Positions 12,926 to 34,619 of a stretch of 64,000 nt of DNA are shown here, piece after piece. Source of the DNA: Paraspadella gotoi (lineage: Eukaryota > Chaetognatha); contig CM119263.1 in NCBI GenBank assembly GCA_051294375.1, positions 10,872,703 to 10,936,702 of the forward strand, written 5' to 3'. The notes beneath the pieces are model-generated. The model did no database searches and was not told the origin of the DNA. It saw only the letters and a program-made list of their open reading frames with translations. Every line of letters begins with the position of its first letter. Position 1 is the first letter of the stretch. The translations under genes were made by a program, and so were the position numbers.

Positions 12926-13095
12926 CTAGGCGCTCTTGGATTCCGCACGAAATTGGCCATTGGCATCGGAAATGGGTGGAAGCTGTTGCATCGATGCATG
13001 TTGCTGCGGCCGCGGGCTTCTGCAGTCCCTGCTCCAGCGTTCATCGTCGACGTCTTCGCCCCGCTGCGGCGAGGCGCGGAGTCGCTGCGGACCGC
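12926..13095 (-). CDS. Candidate terminal exon of an unrecognised minus-strand gene
   Basis: On the minus strand a strong acceptor (poly-T tract, then GCCGTACCCAG) opens a 56-codon frame starting in phase 1 and ending in a stop. The peptide is hydrophilic and mixed, with segments GEDVDDERWSRD and QQHASMQQLPPISDANG, unlike the low-complexity frames around it. No domain is recognised and no upstream exon could be joined with matching phase. A possible first exon at about 15208-15284 (ATG to GTATGT donor) ends in phase 2 and does not fit directly. GC content alone could keep the frame open, so this is only a candidate. Confidence 0.3.
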
Positions 13096-13159
13096 CTGGG
13101 TACGGCAACAGAAAAAAAAAAAAAGAAAATGGCCAGGATTCGACTGTGAAAAAAAGGAC

Positions 13160-13161
<2 letters not shown>

Positions 13162-13253
<92 letters not shown>

Positions 13254-13264
13254 TCTCTCTCTCT

Positions 13265-13306
<42 letters not shown>

Positions 13307-13313
13307 CTCTTCT
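13162..13313. repeat. (CT)n microsatellite, about 150 bp
   Basis: CT dinucleotides, pure to about 13241, then interrupted by TCTTCT and TGCT. It lies just upstream (in minus-strand sense) of the candidate exon's polypyrimidine tract. Confidence 0.95.
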
Positions 13314-13559
13314 CTCTAAATCTCTTTTTTTTTTCTCTTTCTGTCGTTTGTCCTTCCCTAAAACACTTCGTGTTCTTTGATCAGTAACGGCCGAATTTTA
13401 TAAAATGGAAAGTCTTCTATCTATGACCTGTCTTGCCAAGACAGAACACTTGCCAAGACTCTTGGCCAGACTTGTTTAGTCTAGTCAGTGGTCATCCATC
13501 ATCCCCATTTTCAAACATATATTCCTCGTAAAAAAAAAGCTTTGCCTTTTGTTTACCTG

Positions 13560-14150
13560 TCTATAAAAATCCATCTTTGGTCAGTTTAGCTCTCAGCAGT
13601 TTCCCCTCTCATGACGAAACCGTTTGTTATTGCCTTCGCCTTTTCTTTTTATGTCTTCTCATATCGTGTTTTTTTTATGTTTTTCTCTTGTTCTTCAGAA
13701 ATGATCTTTTTTTTTTCTCCTGTTCTATTTTTCTTGCGAATTTCGTTCTTAAACTTTCCTTTTGTCCGTATTTTTTTCTTTTCTCCCTTTTCAGATTTCT
13801 TTTTTGTTTGGCTTATTGTTTTAATTCGATTTTTCTTAATGTCCTTATTTCTTTTCCTCTTCACGTCCCTCAATCGATATCTTTGTTTTTTATTCGCTTG
13901 TCCTCTTTGTCCTTTCCCTATCGTTGATTTTTTTTCATATTTCTTTCCTCTTCCTTTTTCCCTTTCTCTTTTCGTCGTCCTCTTTTTATTTTCTTTGCTT
14001 TTTTCATTCTTTTCTATTCTTTAATTTTTTTAATTCTTTCGTTTCCTCACTTTTTTCGTTTTTCTTTTCCTTTCCTTTTTCTCCCTTTTTTTTTCTTGCC
14101 TTTTTCTTCCCTCTTCTTTTTTTTTTCACTCCTTTATCCATTTCTTTCCT
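13560..14150. repeat. Pyrimidine-rich (T/C) tract
   Basis: About 600 bp dominated by T and C on the plus strand without a fixed period. It creates long Phe/Leu/Ser-rich spurious frames. Confidence 0.7.
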
Positions 14151-14319
14151 CGATAAGAGACTTTTCGTCGCGTCCCGGTGAACTCTTCGGCGATGCTCTG
14201 TTTCTCAATCACCCCCTCGAGTCGACTCTGACGAGGACACGCCCTCTTGCGGTTTAACGCTCTCGAGCGGGTCCTAAGATTCCCTGCTCTATCCAGGACT
14301 CGCCCTCTGCCTAATGAGT

Positions 14320-14512
14320 GGGTCAGAGACTTGCACTTTCCTAAATGAGAATGACAGAGACTTGCCTTCTGTTAAATAAGGTCTCAGACTTTTCCCTCGT
14401 CTAAATGAGAATGCCAGAGACTTGCCTTTTTTTAAGTAGAGCTCAGTGCCTTCAGAGATAGTCATCGCCAGAGAGACTTGCTCTTTGCTGAATGAGGTGT
14501 AAGATTTGTTCC
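14320..14512. repeat. Degenerate ~31-bp minisatellite
   Basis: About six imperfect units sharing CAGAGACTTGCC..T..TAAATGAG. The unit length is not a multiple of three, so the open frame that repeats KGKSL is a by-product. Confidence 0.7.
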
Positions 14513-14944
14513 CCCAAATTAAAAGGTCACTCGGCAAAATGAGAATCCAGGTAATAAAATTAGGAATTCGCGCTTTTACTAAGTGAAGGAGCGAGAATTT
14601 CTCTCAGAAAGCACGTTTGAGGTCAAGCCTTTCGCCTCGGGTGCCGTCATTTGGGTAGATAAGTAATTCAGTAATGTTATTTGGAACTTGAATCGAAGAA
14701 ATTCAGTAGGAATTCAGTTCCGATTACTGTTGGTTAATTGAATGAGAAACTAGAATAGAATAAAAATATAGTATTCATAAATTTAAAATTCGTCAATATA
14801 CGAAATTAGATGTTACTACAATTGCTGCCGTGACGGGACGTCAAAAGTTGTCACTCTCTATTATCCGCGGCCACGCTAGCATCGGAATGGGTTGCCCTCG
14901 TCAAACAATTTTTTTTTGCTATCGACAGATGAGGCTTCACTCAC

Positions 14945-15062
<118 letters not shown>

Positions 15063-15317
15063 ACTTCATTCGTCAAGAGCAACGGAGGGGAGAAAAGGGG
15101 AGGAGCCGCATATGTCCGGGTTCAATTTTACACGCTTTACGTAACGGTCGGTTACATCCGTCTTTGGCACGCGACGGGTTACATCCCGGGCGAGGGGACA
15201 CATACCGGGCTGCGACGCCCCGCCGCCGCCGCCGCGGCAGCGAGAGCAGCAGGTTTCGACGCCGCAGTCGCCACTCGGGTTCATCGCCTAACCACGGAAT
15301 AAAAACATTTGCATTAT

Positions 15318-15380
15318 TTCCCTTCGTCGTTGTCGTTGTCGTCGTCGTTGTCGTCGTCGTCGTCGTTGTCGTCGTCGTCC
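15318..15380. repeat. (GTC/GTT)n trinucleotide repeat
   Basis: Runs of CGTCGTTGTCGT triplets over about 60 bp. Confidence 0.85.
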
Positions 15381-15479
15381 TTTTTTAGACTTTCTCCTTC
15401 CTCCCTGACGCGAGTCGACATTATTGATACGTTCACCGTCATTTTGTCGCGATCGCCTTTTTTTCTTTCTCTTCATTCA

Positions 15480-16740
15480 TTCGCCCTCTGGCGGGAGAAT
15501 CCGAGATGAAATTGAATATGAAATTGGGATGAGGACGGATGGGTAATTGGGAATGGGTTTCAAAGGGAAGTAGTTGAGCAATGGGCATGTGATGAAATGG
15601 TCTGAGGATGGGTTTTTGATGACAGGGCGTCAGTCATGTGATGGAATCGAGTTGGGATGTGAATGGGAGGCAGGGAGGGTTATGGTTTGCTTAGGCGAAA
15701 GAAATTATTAAGCGATGGTAAGTAGCAAGGAGTTTGATTATTAGGAAAGTGACTTGGAGTTTAAATTACAATAGAGAGTTGGAATAAATTGGGCTTAGAT
15801 TGGAAAAGAATTAAGCAAGAAAAGAAAAGAATGTTTAATAGTAAAAGGAGGGAAAAGGCGAGAAAAGAGTCCAGCTTAAAAGACTGAGAAAACCTATTGC
15901 ATTGAGAACGACAGGTCAATGGCCACTATCTAAAATAGACAATAAGGGCAGTGACTCGGGAGTCGTAAACACCAAGTGACAGCGGGGGGTCTGAGGGGAG
16001 AAATGAAATCCCCCATTTTCCCACCATAAATCGGCCTTTGTGTTTTCCTTCTCTACTCTTTGACCTCATATTCGTCGCCAGAGCCCTCTTGTGTTTTTAC
16101 GATACTCTTTGAGTAGAAGCCACTAATCTATGTACCTGAGAAGCGCTTTGTTATCTTTCTCGACGGAAAAAATATGCATATAAAAGTAGGTTATTTAATT
16201 ATTTTTTTCATTAATTCGCTTTAACTGTTCTGTTTTCTTATTCCATCCTTCCTCTATTTTCACAAAATCAATATTTTCCCTTCTCCCACCATAGTGACAT
16301 TTTCAAATCTCTAGTTTGTTTGCGTCCTCACTACCGTAGTGTCATCGACGGATGTCTAGTGTCTTTCGTGTTCCTTCTTTCCTCCCCTTCCTGCTTCCTC
16401 CTCTTCCTCCGCCCCACGCTCTTTCTCCTTCTCTTCCTCCTCCTCTCTCATTTCCTTTTCTCTTTCTAATTCTAGGTTTCATTTTTTTTTTCCCCTTTGC
16501 CTGGACATTAAACCTCTTTCCTCCTCCAGCTTATCCTCCTCTTCCTCCTCTTCATTTTTCTCTTCCTCCCTTTGCTCCCGAGGCAAGGATTTTCAGGCTC
16601 GATCTCGTCAATGAGGTTCTAATCGTGGTTTCAGATCCACGTCGCGCGACGAGGCCCGCGCGAGCGGAGGGATAATCCTGTGACGGGGCCCCGTTGAAAG
16701 AACGACGCCCGTTCATTCGTGTCGCCATGGTTTGGAGGAA
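15480..16740. other. Non-coding stretch
   Basis: No supported gene. Loose repetition of GGGATG and GATGGG words is present at 15500-15660, and a CT-rich segment at 16370-16580. Confidence 0.45.

Positions 16741-16741
<1 letters not shown>

Positions 16742-16831
<90 letters not shown>
16742..16831. repeat. (GA)n microsatellite, about 90 bp
   Basis: Uninterrupted GA dinucleotides. Confidence 0.97.
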
Positions 16832-16835
<4 letters not shown>

Positions 16836-17058
16836 ATTAAGAGTACATTTCCCTTTCGGCCAATCGGATAAAACATAAGCCTTAATTCATCCTTTTCTCG
16901 TTTTGCTCCCTCCCTCGCTCACGCTCTAGTGAACGGGTTCCGAGTTATGATGGAGAGGCGTTGAGGGTCGCGCGATCGGAGTTCGACCGCACGAGCGATG
17001 AGTTCCAGATTTCGAGGACCATGGAATTAGATTTAGATTTTAGATGATGATAATTATT

Positions 17059-17235
17059 ATGACTTTAAGCTAGAATTAAGTGAAATAGTTTATTTCGTTA
17101 ACAGACTACGAATTTGTTTTTATTTTCAAGGAAATTCAAACAAATTCGTTGTTTGTTAACAAAATAAACAATTTCACTTAATTCTAATTTCAAACTCAAC
17201 GAAATGAAAAGCTCGAAATAACAATGACTTTAAGC
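17059..17235. mobile_element. Foldback (long inverted repeat) element with flanking 12-bp direct repeat
   Basis: Arms of about 57 bp (17071-17127 and about 17130-17187) are reverse complements with only a few mismatches and almost no loop. The word ATGACTTTAAGC occurs at 17059-17070, directly before the left arm, and again at 17224-17235, about 37 bp after the right arm. This looks like a target-site duplication with an asymmetric tail. No coding capacity. It lies about 420 bp downstream of the eva-1-like stop codon. Assignment to a transposon class is not possible from sequence alone. Confidence 0.65.
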
Positions 17236-17658
17236 AAATCCGAATTTGATTGTTTGCCGAATAAATATGCTATGCATTAAACTGTTGAATTCGAAGGAGA
17301 AAGTTTTCAAACGATATATCTATTTTTATGTTTTCAATTATTTCTTTTATCTTCCGAAATAAACATCTCTAGATGAATATACTAAGAAGGGCGAATCTTT
17401 GGAATTTCGATGTACATATACACATTGTTAAAATATAATCTCTGGAAATGAATAAAATAATTTTTTTTAACGGGCGCGAACGATGAATCAAAAATGACAA
17501 AATACATGCAGAAACACAAAAAAAAAATAAATACTTAATATAGTAAATTACAAATCGACGAAAATAATTGCCTCGATACGAAGACTACTGATTCCATGAC
17601 GCGAGATTGTCAACGATTTGTTCGGTTCATCAATGTTTACGCATCTTTTTCATTCAAT

Positions 17659-27020
<9,362 letters not shown>

Positions 27021-27422
27021 CTGAGAAGGAATCGAAAAAACGAATAAAAGAACATCGGTCGAGCCGAAATACGCGGGGAATTTTAATTGGGATCGAAAGT
27101 AAAATTTATTTGTCCCCGGGGACACCGAGGGAATTCGCCGGATCAAAGAACCGATAATAGGATTAAGACTCAACTAAAAAATACATTTTTTTTTATGGAG
27201 AGAAGGGGATTATTTTGGACAGGATTTTTTTTTCCGGTGTCTTTAACAACTTTTTAAGCGGGATTAAACCATATTTCGGAGGATCTCGGTTATTGTTACG
27301 CAAATATTAGTATAATTCGTTCGAATTCTAGGTCACACGAATGACAATCACCAAAGTCGAGTATTTTTACGCCTTCGATATTGTATCATTTCGAGAGAGC
27401 CGCCCACGGATATTTTTTCTGA

Positions 27423-27423
27423 T

Positions 27424-27502
<79 letters not shown>
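27423..27502. repeat. (CT)n microsatellite
   Basis: CT tract with two TTC interruptions, 400 bp upstream of the first eva-1-like exon found. Confidence 0.95.
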
Positions 27503-27503
<1 letters not shown>

Positions 27504-27650
27504 CTCCTCTCCTCCTCCTAGTCGCGGTTCCTCCATCCCGAAGTAATCAGACTCCACACCGACCGAAGTGACATCCGGAAAGTTCAAACGAAATTGAAAA
27601 ACAAATTTTTTATCTTGACAGACGAGAGATGATTCTGGCGAAGCGAGGTA

Positions 27651-30180
27651 TCGTTGCTTGACTACAGCTCTCAAAGTTCGGCGGAAGGGCGATGAGCTCT
27701 ACGTCAGATGCAACAAGAAGGTGGAGGAGCTGACCAATCTTGCACCAGGGTTGGTCAAGTGCTGTAAATAGGATTTTATTGAATGTACATTTAAAATTCT
27801 TCTATTCACTTTAATTTTTAAAAGTTTAGCATTCATTTGAAGAACATAAAAAGGCCCCCGACACAAACTTTAAACTTGTTATACACATGGTTTTTTATAT
27901 ACATTTAAATCAGGAGCGCCTTGAGACTGCCGTCGCGCTCTTTCAATCAAACAACTGGTTGACGCCGTCGCTCAACTAGAGCGCAACGGACCATGGGTCC
28001 GCGTCGAATTCGAACGGTGTGATCGGCCTGGAGGGCCCGAGAATCAACTGGTGTTGAAGGCACCAGCTGACGATCCTTCTCTAATGGAAATGGATTTCCA
28101 AGGATAGGACGATAAGGGAACTCAGTCAGTATCGAAATACTGTTAGATTTTAAGCGCATTCTGACTATCGACGTGCATATAGTAATACTGTCGTTTCTGG
28201 ACCATGTCATTTTCGTTTTGTTTTTTTTCTAATAAAGCTCATGCAGTCGACGTCCCTCAAAAATAATGTGGATAATTTCTGATCACAGAGGTCGAGACCC
28301 TCAAGTTGGAGAAGGCGGAGATTATGCGCACCTTGAGCGAGCCAAGAGCGATTCCAAGAAAACTTGGTAAAAGCTATTGTAAATATAATTACCAATTAAA
28401 AGAAATCGGTAATTTTCATACCCAAAGTCACCGTCTCAGAGGCGAAAGAAAATCGGACTTCATGAAGTACAGAACTTAAGTAAACCCGCTGGTACAAGAA
28501 GAAAGGCTCGTTTGGCCGGCAAAGCCTTTCCCTCTTTAGCGGGAGGCCATCACAAAGGTGACGCCCGACCAGAAATAGCTTTCGAAACTTTTTAGTATGT
28601 ATACTATATATGTAATATATCACTCTAATCTAAAAAACGACCACGCCTGGAGGTGGAAGCGCTGGCCACTTCCAGCGTAGTCTTGCGCTGGAGAAATTGG
28701 TATAGAAGCGGAAGTCTCGCCGTCTCCGCTGAAGTGATTTGGTAAGGTCTTCTTTGACTAGTTGTAGTTTCATGCTTTTTTATTCTGCATATACCTTGTT
28801 ATATTCAGAAATCCATTATCCTTTTCTGTGTTTCTATCTTTTCTATCTGTCCAGGTGAGACGCGAACATCGACAAAGGAAAAGCAGCAGAAAAAACGATG
28901 GTTACGATGGGGAGACAGGGCGGGGGGAACCGTGGAAAGGCGGAACGCGCCGAGAGATGATGGGAGCGAAGGCTTCCGGAAAGGCAGGCACGCGCCGAGG
29001 GACGATGGGAAAAGGCGGGTGCGCCTTTAAGAAGCAGGATTAAACAAGAGACGGAAACGACGCGTGAGCGAATCCAGCATCCCTCACAGAGAACTCTGAT
29101 ATGAAAGAACGGCGGGAATGCGGGGAAGGAATCGGACGCTAATGCCGTGATGGCCATAAGTGGAACTATGTCGATCGATCTAGTTGATTTTCCACGAGAC
29201 GGCAGGACGGGTGTCGAATCAACGTAGATCAGGTTTTGAAAAACCCGAATTTGTTCGTAAATGAAATAATATATATTAAATATATACAGAATCGAAGGAC
29301 ATTAGACATATATATACTCTCTATTAATATATTCATTTTGTACTTATTCTAGATCAATGTTCATAGTCTTTTTTTTCTTAACAATAAACGATGAATTGCT
29401 CATTAATCATTATTCTTAGCCGCTTTTCCCCACAGACAAACGCGAGGAATTTGCTTTGACGGCGCGTGTTAAATTCAGTTAATAGACTTCGTGAGACGCA
29501 AATCTGCGAAAAATCAGCTTCAAAGAGGTAAGTCCAACCGTTAAAATATTTGAAAATAAATTAAATCTATTTTCCTCTATTAAAAAAATCCCGTAAAGAC
29601 CATCTGTATTAGTAATAAAATTGCTCAAACTTTATAAATCCTCTTGAACGCTAACAACAATTCAGATAATATGAAACAAATACAAAGTCCCAGCTTGAAA
29701 TTTAAAAAAAATATAATCACGCTCTGCACCAGAATAAAGAAACAACAAAATGAAAAAAAAGCTATATCATCTAATCAAGCTTGATGTTGACAATTTTGTT
29801 TTTCTCTCTGAAATTTTTTTAGGAACGATAACAAAGTTTGCCTCCTCGAAAATCTTTTGTTTCTGGTTTAAGAGACCCAAATAATTCTTCCAGTCCTCTT
29901 CGGCGTGTCTCGAAGGTTCGCCTCAGGGCCGGTCGACCGCGTATCTCATTTCTCACTTCCTCTCGATGAATTTTCCACGCAGGATCCCGCGAGGGCTTCT
30001 AACAAGAGTGAGTCTGATTGTTTATTCTCTTGCTCAAAACGCGCCCCGGATCCCCAGGCTTACCGCGAGACGGCCCGCCGTGAAACGCCGACTCATAGCT
30101 AAAACCGCCAAAGCCTACAAAACGTGGACCTCCTCCGACAAAAGCTGTCCACCTCCCAACGATAAAACGAGCTAAGTTGA
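27651..30180 (+). other. Chain of GC-rich exon-like islands, possible spliced transcript
   Basis: Short GC-rich islands alternate with AT-rich spacers at about 27651-27768, 27910-28110, 28287-28366, 28432-28545, 28640-28741, 28854-29061, 29436-29527 and 29890-30175. Several have good plus-strand splice consensus: ATCACAG before 28287, CTTG/GTAAAA at 28366, CGTCTCAG before 28432, CAAAG/GTGACG near 28545, TTTG/GTAAGG near 28741, CCCCACAG before 29436, and AAAGAG/GTAAGT at 29527. The 29436-29527 segment is closed in all three frames, which argues for a non-coding or untranslated exon. Other islands are open in more than one frame and match no domain I know. Strand and coding status are inference; a decayed gene or missing eva-1 5' exons on the other strand are alternatives I could not confirm. 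Confidence 0.3.
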
Positions 30181-30257
30181 CCACTATGTCGCCAAGCAAA
30201 TAATTTTACCTCATTCTTCCAAAGACCAGCGAGAAAACCTTCTATTTCAAAAAATCC

Positions 30258-30443
30258 NNNNNNNNNNNNNNNNNNNNNNNNNNNNNNNNNNNNNNNNNNN
30301 NNNNNNNNNNNNNNNNNNNNNNNNNNNNNNNNNNNNNNNNNNNNNNNNNNNNNNNNNNNNNNNNNNNNNNNNNNNNNNNNNNNNNNNNNNNNNNNNNNNN
30401 NNNNNNNNNNNNNNNNNNNNNNNNNNNNNNNNNNNNNNNNNNN
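30258..30443. other. Assembly gap (186 N)
   Basis: Run of N. The flanking plus-strand DNA at 30495-30570 is a CAACAA/ACAACG-rich tract that translates as a Thr-rich low-complexity frame. Confidence 1.
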
Positions 30444-30589
30444 GTTGTATTTATACTTCAGCGATTTAATATACTCCCCCATGTATAATCTCTCTACAGC
30501 AGCAGCAGCACCAACAACAACTAAAACAACAACAACGCCAACAACGAGAACAACCAAAACAAGGACGACCTCAAGAAAAACCAAAGGGA

Positions 30590-33525
30590 TCTCACGCCGC
30601 CAAGACAGGCAGGATTTCCCCGGGTATCTCCCGCCGTTCTCCGTCAGAATCCAAACCCCCCCCCGCGTCTATCAACGCCCTCTCCTCTCAACCTCCCATG
30701 GGATTCTTATTACATCCTTAAGATGTGACCTTCGGAGTCGAATCCTCAAAGAACCGCGCTTCAATCGAGGGCGAGTGGGGGGGGGCGAAGGGGGGGAGGG
30801 ATGGGTAGAGGGAGAGGGGCTGAGGGGATTGGAAGGAGGTGATGACTGGGACGAGAGGGTAAAGAGACGGTTCGGATATGAGGACTCAGAGGAGAGAATT
30901 GAGAGAGAAGAAAATATTATTTTTTGGCCATGGATCGAAGTATTGGATTTCTTTTACGTCTTTTTCTTCGTCGAAGTATTTTTTGGAGATTAATTTTTTT
31001 TTTGGAGGGGGCGGGGATAATTTTCATGCGTTTTTGAAGAACGTATATTCAGTCACAATTTTATTTTCGTTCGAGATCACGTCCTTCCCCTCATTCCTCA
31101 TGTATCGTTTTTTTTTTTAGTCGTCCTCTTTTTCGCACGATCCCGATCGGCGGCGCCTTTGCACTTTTTTTGCCGCGATTAATTCAATCAACGAGAATAA
31201 GAAAAGAACAAAAGACGCGACTCATAAACATCGTTTCGGGTCGGCGTTTCCGCCGGGAATTAATCTTCCGCGCGGAATCTCGCGAGATTAAGACTTGGAT
31301 AATCGTTTCCACATTTCTACGACGAGGAGGCCGAAGGACGAGCCGATGAGGAATGTTGAGAGTTCGATTCCGCAGGCCGTCGTTCAAATTCAAAGCTCGA
31401 GAGAGGGAAAGACGAGACGATACGTAGGCAGTGGAGGGCGAGGGTCTGTTTCCGGCGGCACCGCTGCCTTTGTGGTTTTAATTTTCCTCGCTGCCACCGC
31501 GGGTTCACTGTTATTATCGCAAAATACTTTTCCGAAGGAAAATGTAAAAATTTCAATTTTCGAATCGCTCTCAAAAGTAACATTTTTAAAAATGACCAAA
31601 AGCAAGCGTCTTAACGCACAAAATCTATATTTTAAAAATTCAAATAAAAAATCACACAATCTTTATTTGATTTACTTCCGAATCACTGCACTTTTAAATC
31701 TCGCTTCGTCTGTTTACCTCGTCAAGGCCGTGAACCCTCACGGGGCCGCGAGTGAGAGAAGGCCCGCCGGGGGCGCGAGAACGTTCTCAATGGCCTATGG
31801 GCATTTCGAAGGGGGAAGGGGGCGGAAAAAGACCTCGCGCAAAGGACTTTAACCCCCGGGAGGGTTGCATTCTTCTCTCTCTCTCTCTCAATCTCTCTCT
31901 CTCTCTCTCTCGTATTGAAAAAAATTCGACCTACACTAATATGTCCCCCATAGAGCTTTTATTAGGTTGGGACAACATTTCGAAAAAGANNNNNNNNNNN
32001 NNNNNNNNNNNNNNNNNNNNNNNNNNNNNNNNNNNNNNNNNNNNNNNNNNNNNNNNNNNNNNNNNNNNNNNNNNNNNNNNNNNNNNNNNNNNNNNNNNNN
32101 NNNNNNNNNCCGTTCTCTCCCCGATTTACATTCAAAGTCGAATCCGGCCTCCTTCAATGGTTTCCGCCAGGAGTCTCGAAATATTGAAAAATCTCCTTTT
32201 AACCTCACAACCTGATTTGACCCCCATCTTCGTCGCCATCACATCCCCATCCAACTTCTCTTCCGGATGCCGAGTTTCATCGCCATCGCATTCCCAAACC
32301 TTTTCCCGTCATCGATAATCGAACTTGATGTATGGAAACGAGATATAAATCAATACGAATTACGTATATTCTGCCTAAGTACGTAACTTACGTCGTAAGC
32401 ATAGCTAAACTTTACGAAAATTTAATTAGAATTTACGGCCAATTTTATTATTCAATATTCAATGTTCAGTTTTCAAACTGAAGAACCCAAACCCTGTTAG
32501 CCGTCATCCCCATCAAGCTCAAACTTGCCTTATTCACATTCACCCCCCCCCCGCTCACCCAGACCACCCTTTCCGAATCCTTCGCCCCTCTCCCAGCGAC
32601 GCTCCGACGACGGTGTTTCTCAGCGCCCGGTCGACGAACCCCGCCCGACCCCGAAAGCGTAACAGGTTTTCGCGGGTCGACGGACGTTTATGGGTTTTTC
32701 GACTTTTCGTTTTCCCCGTTTGGCCTCTGGGTCAAGTCCCCGGTCAGGACGGTGCGAGGTGTGGGAGATTGAAGAGTCAGTTGGTGAAGTTGAGAGTCAA
32801 AAAGAAAAAGATAGGCGATGACATTTTAAAATCGCTAAGCTCAATACTATCAATCAATCCATTCATTAACTCTTTAAATGTCAAACATTAATACAGTAAT
32901 CTCTGACTCACGATCATTTTTTTTTTGTTTGATCGAGTATCGAAAAAAAGACCCGATTGTACTTTTTCGGCCGTAAAAGAAAAAAAAAGAATCTCGTCAA
33001 ACTCTGAGTATTCTGTTTTGGAAACAAGGGTTCGATTCACTCTCCGCCAAAATCATCCAGAATCCAGAACAATTTCATACTCGGTTAACCTTTGCTTTGG
33101 GTTCGAGTTTCGCGAAAAGCAACGTTCGTTGTCTGCTATCGGAGTTGCTGTTGCTGCCGGCTGCTGCATGGTCAAAGCTGCAGCGAAGACTTCAGACATT
33201 AAAGTTTAAGGTTTTTATTTTTTTTGTTGCAGTCTTCATTTTCGGAGCATAAAATGGACATTTAACTTATTGTTTATTACGAAGTAGTTAGGATTTTAGA
33301 CGCGGTTGTTATTGTAACATCGTCGGAGGGACTGGTGTTGATTTCATTTACTGTACTTCGTCGTCGTCAGCGTCGTTGTTTATTTCACAGGCTCAGGTTT
33401 CCAAGACGAAAACAACAACAACAACAAAAAACCCCTGGCCAGAACGAAGCTGTTGCGTGGGATTCGAGTCAAAATATTCCTTGGATATTAATTACCCTGA
33501 TTGCAAAGAGATTAGTGTCATGGTC
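30590..33525. other. Non-coding stretch with one gap
   Basis: G-rich patch at 30770-30840, short CT tract at 31874-31911, N run at 31990-32109. Frames on the plus strand at 31295-31852 and 32613-32891 are open but lack domains and splice support. Confidence 0.4.
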
Positions 33526-33526
33526 C

Positions 33527-33528
33527 CC

Positions 33529-33609
<81 letters not shown>

Positions 33610-33610
33610 T
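33527..33610. repeat. (GA)n microsatellite
   Basis: GA dinucleotides with one GAAGAG interruption. Confidence 0.95.
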
Positions 33611-34548
33611 AGGTTTTGCCAGCAAGGTGGTCACGTTTGATCAAGGGATAAGTCGGGAGAGAGTTTTTGGCCGGATTCGACGAGCGCGTCGCCAATTTCC
33701 CCTTTAAGAAGATTAATTAAGGGTCTGTCGGGCTTCGTTTACCTTTTTTTTTCCTTTTTATTTCTGTCTTTATTACTTTCATTTTCTTTTTTTTTTTCTT
33801 TTTCCTGTTCTGTTGTCTTGTTTATATTCCCCTTAGTTTTTTTTTTTGGTAATCGTGTTTTCTTTTTTCCTCGACAAGTTCTTAAAGTTCTCTCCTCTTT
33901 TCCCGTACGGGATTGGGGTTGAGAAGGGTGGCGGTGGAAGGGGGATGCAAGTCTTAAATCCGCAGGTGAACTAATCAGGATCACGCTGAGGATAAAAGGG
34001 GGGAAAAGTGTCTCCTGGTAGGGAGGGCGGCGGAGGGGGGGGGATTATTCCGTTCGTTTGTTTTTCTCCCGCGTTCGACGTCTGTGGGCAGCAAATCGGA
34101 TTCGATGGAAGACGATGACGCGGACCAAGTCGTTGTTGTCGACGTCGTCGTCGTCGTCGGTATCGATCGCCTATTGGCTAATTGACTCGCGGCTTAATGA
34201 CGGGTGGCTCGAGTCGCTGATCTGGCGAATTCGAAGATCGAAATGAGATAAAACTGGATCGTGGATCGATTCGAAGGAATAAAAACATCTGGAGGTGAGA
34301 TTAAGTCAAATGAGCAGAGGATGAGCTTTTTCTTCTTTTCCTCGAAAACGGGAGGAAGGAAAAGAGTAAAGTCGAAAGATTCTCTCGACGCGAAGAAGAC
34401 AAAAAGTTTGCATCAATGTTTTTTATCGATAGGATTTCAATGAAAAAGCATCGTAAGAGTGTTTTATTATTGTAATGTTATAAAATATTCTACTGTAACG
34501 TCGTTTGTTCTTTGAGATTTGATATTATCTTATTTGACTCGCTGTTGG

Positions 34549-34612
34549 ACTTGCTCTTGCTCTTGCTCTTGCTCTTGCTCTTGCTCTTGCTCTTGATCTT
34601 GATCTTGTTCTC
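34549..34612. repeat. (CTTGCT)n hexanucleotide minisatellite
   Basis: About ten units of CTTGCT ending in CTTGAT variants. No coding frame is supported. Confidence 0.9.
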
Positions 34613-34619
34613 GCTTTCT

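Noticed and set aside
14289-14537. 82-codon minus-strand frame with repeated KGKSL
   Set aside because: Product of the ~31-bp tandem repeat; the apparent peptide repeat is not maintained by unit length.
15208-15284. Possible minus-strand first exon (ATG, Cys- and Gly-rich, GTATGT donor)
   Set aside because: Ends in phase 2 and does not join the 13095-12926 candidate; GC-rich context makes an open frame likely by chance.
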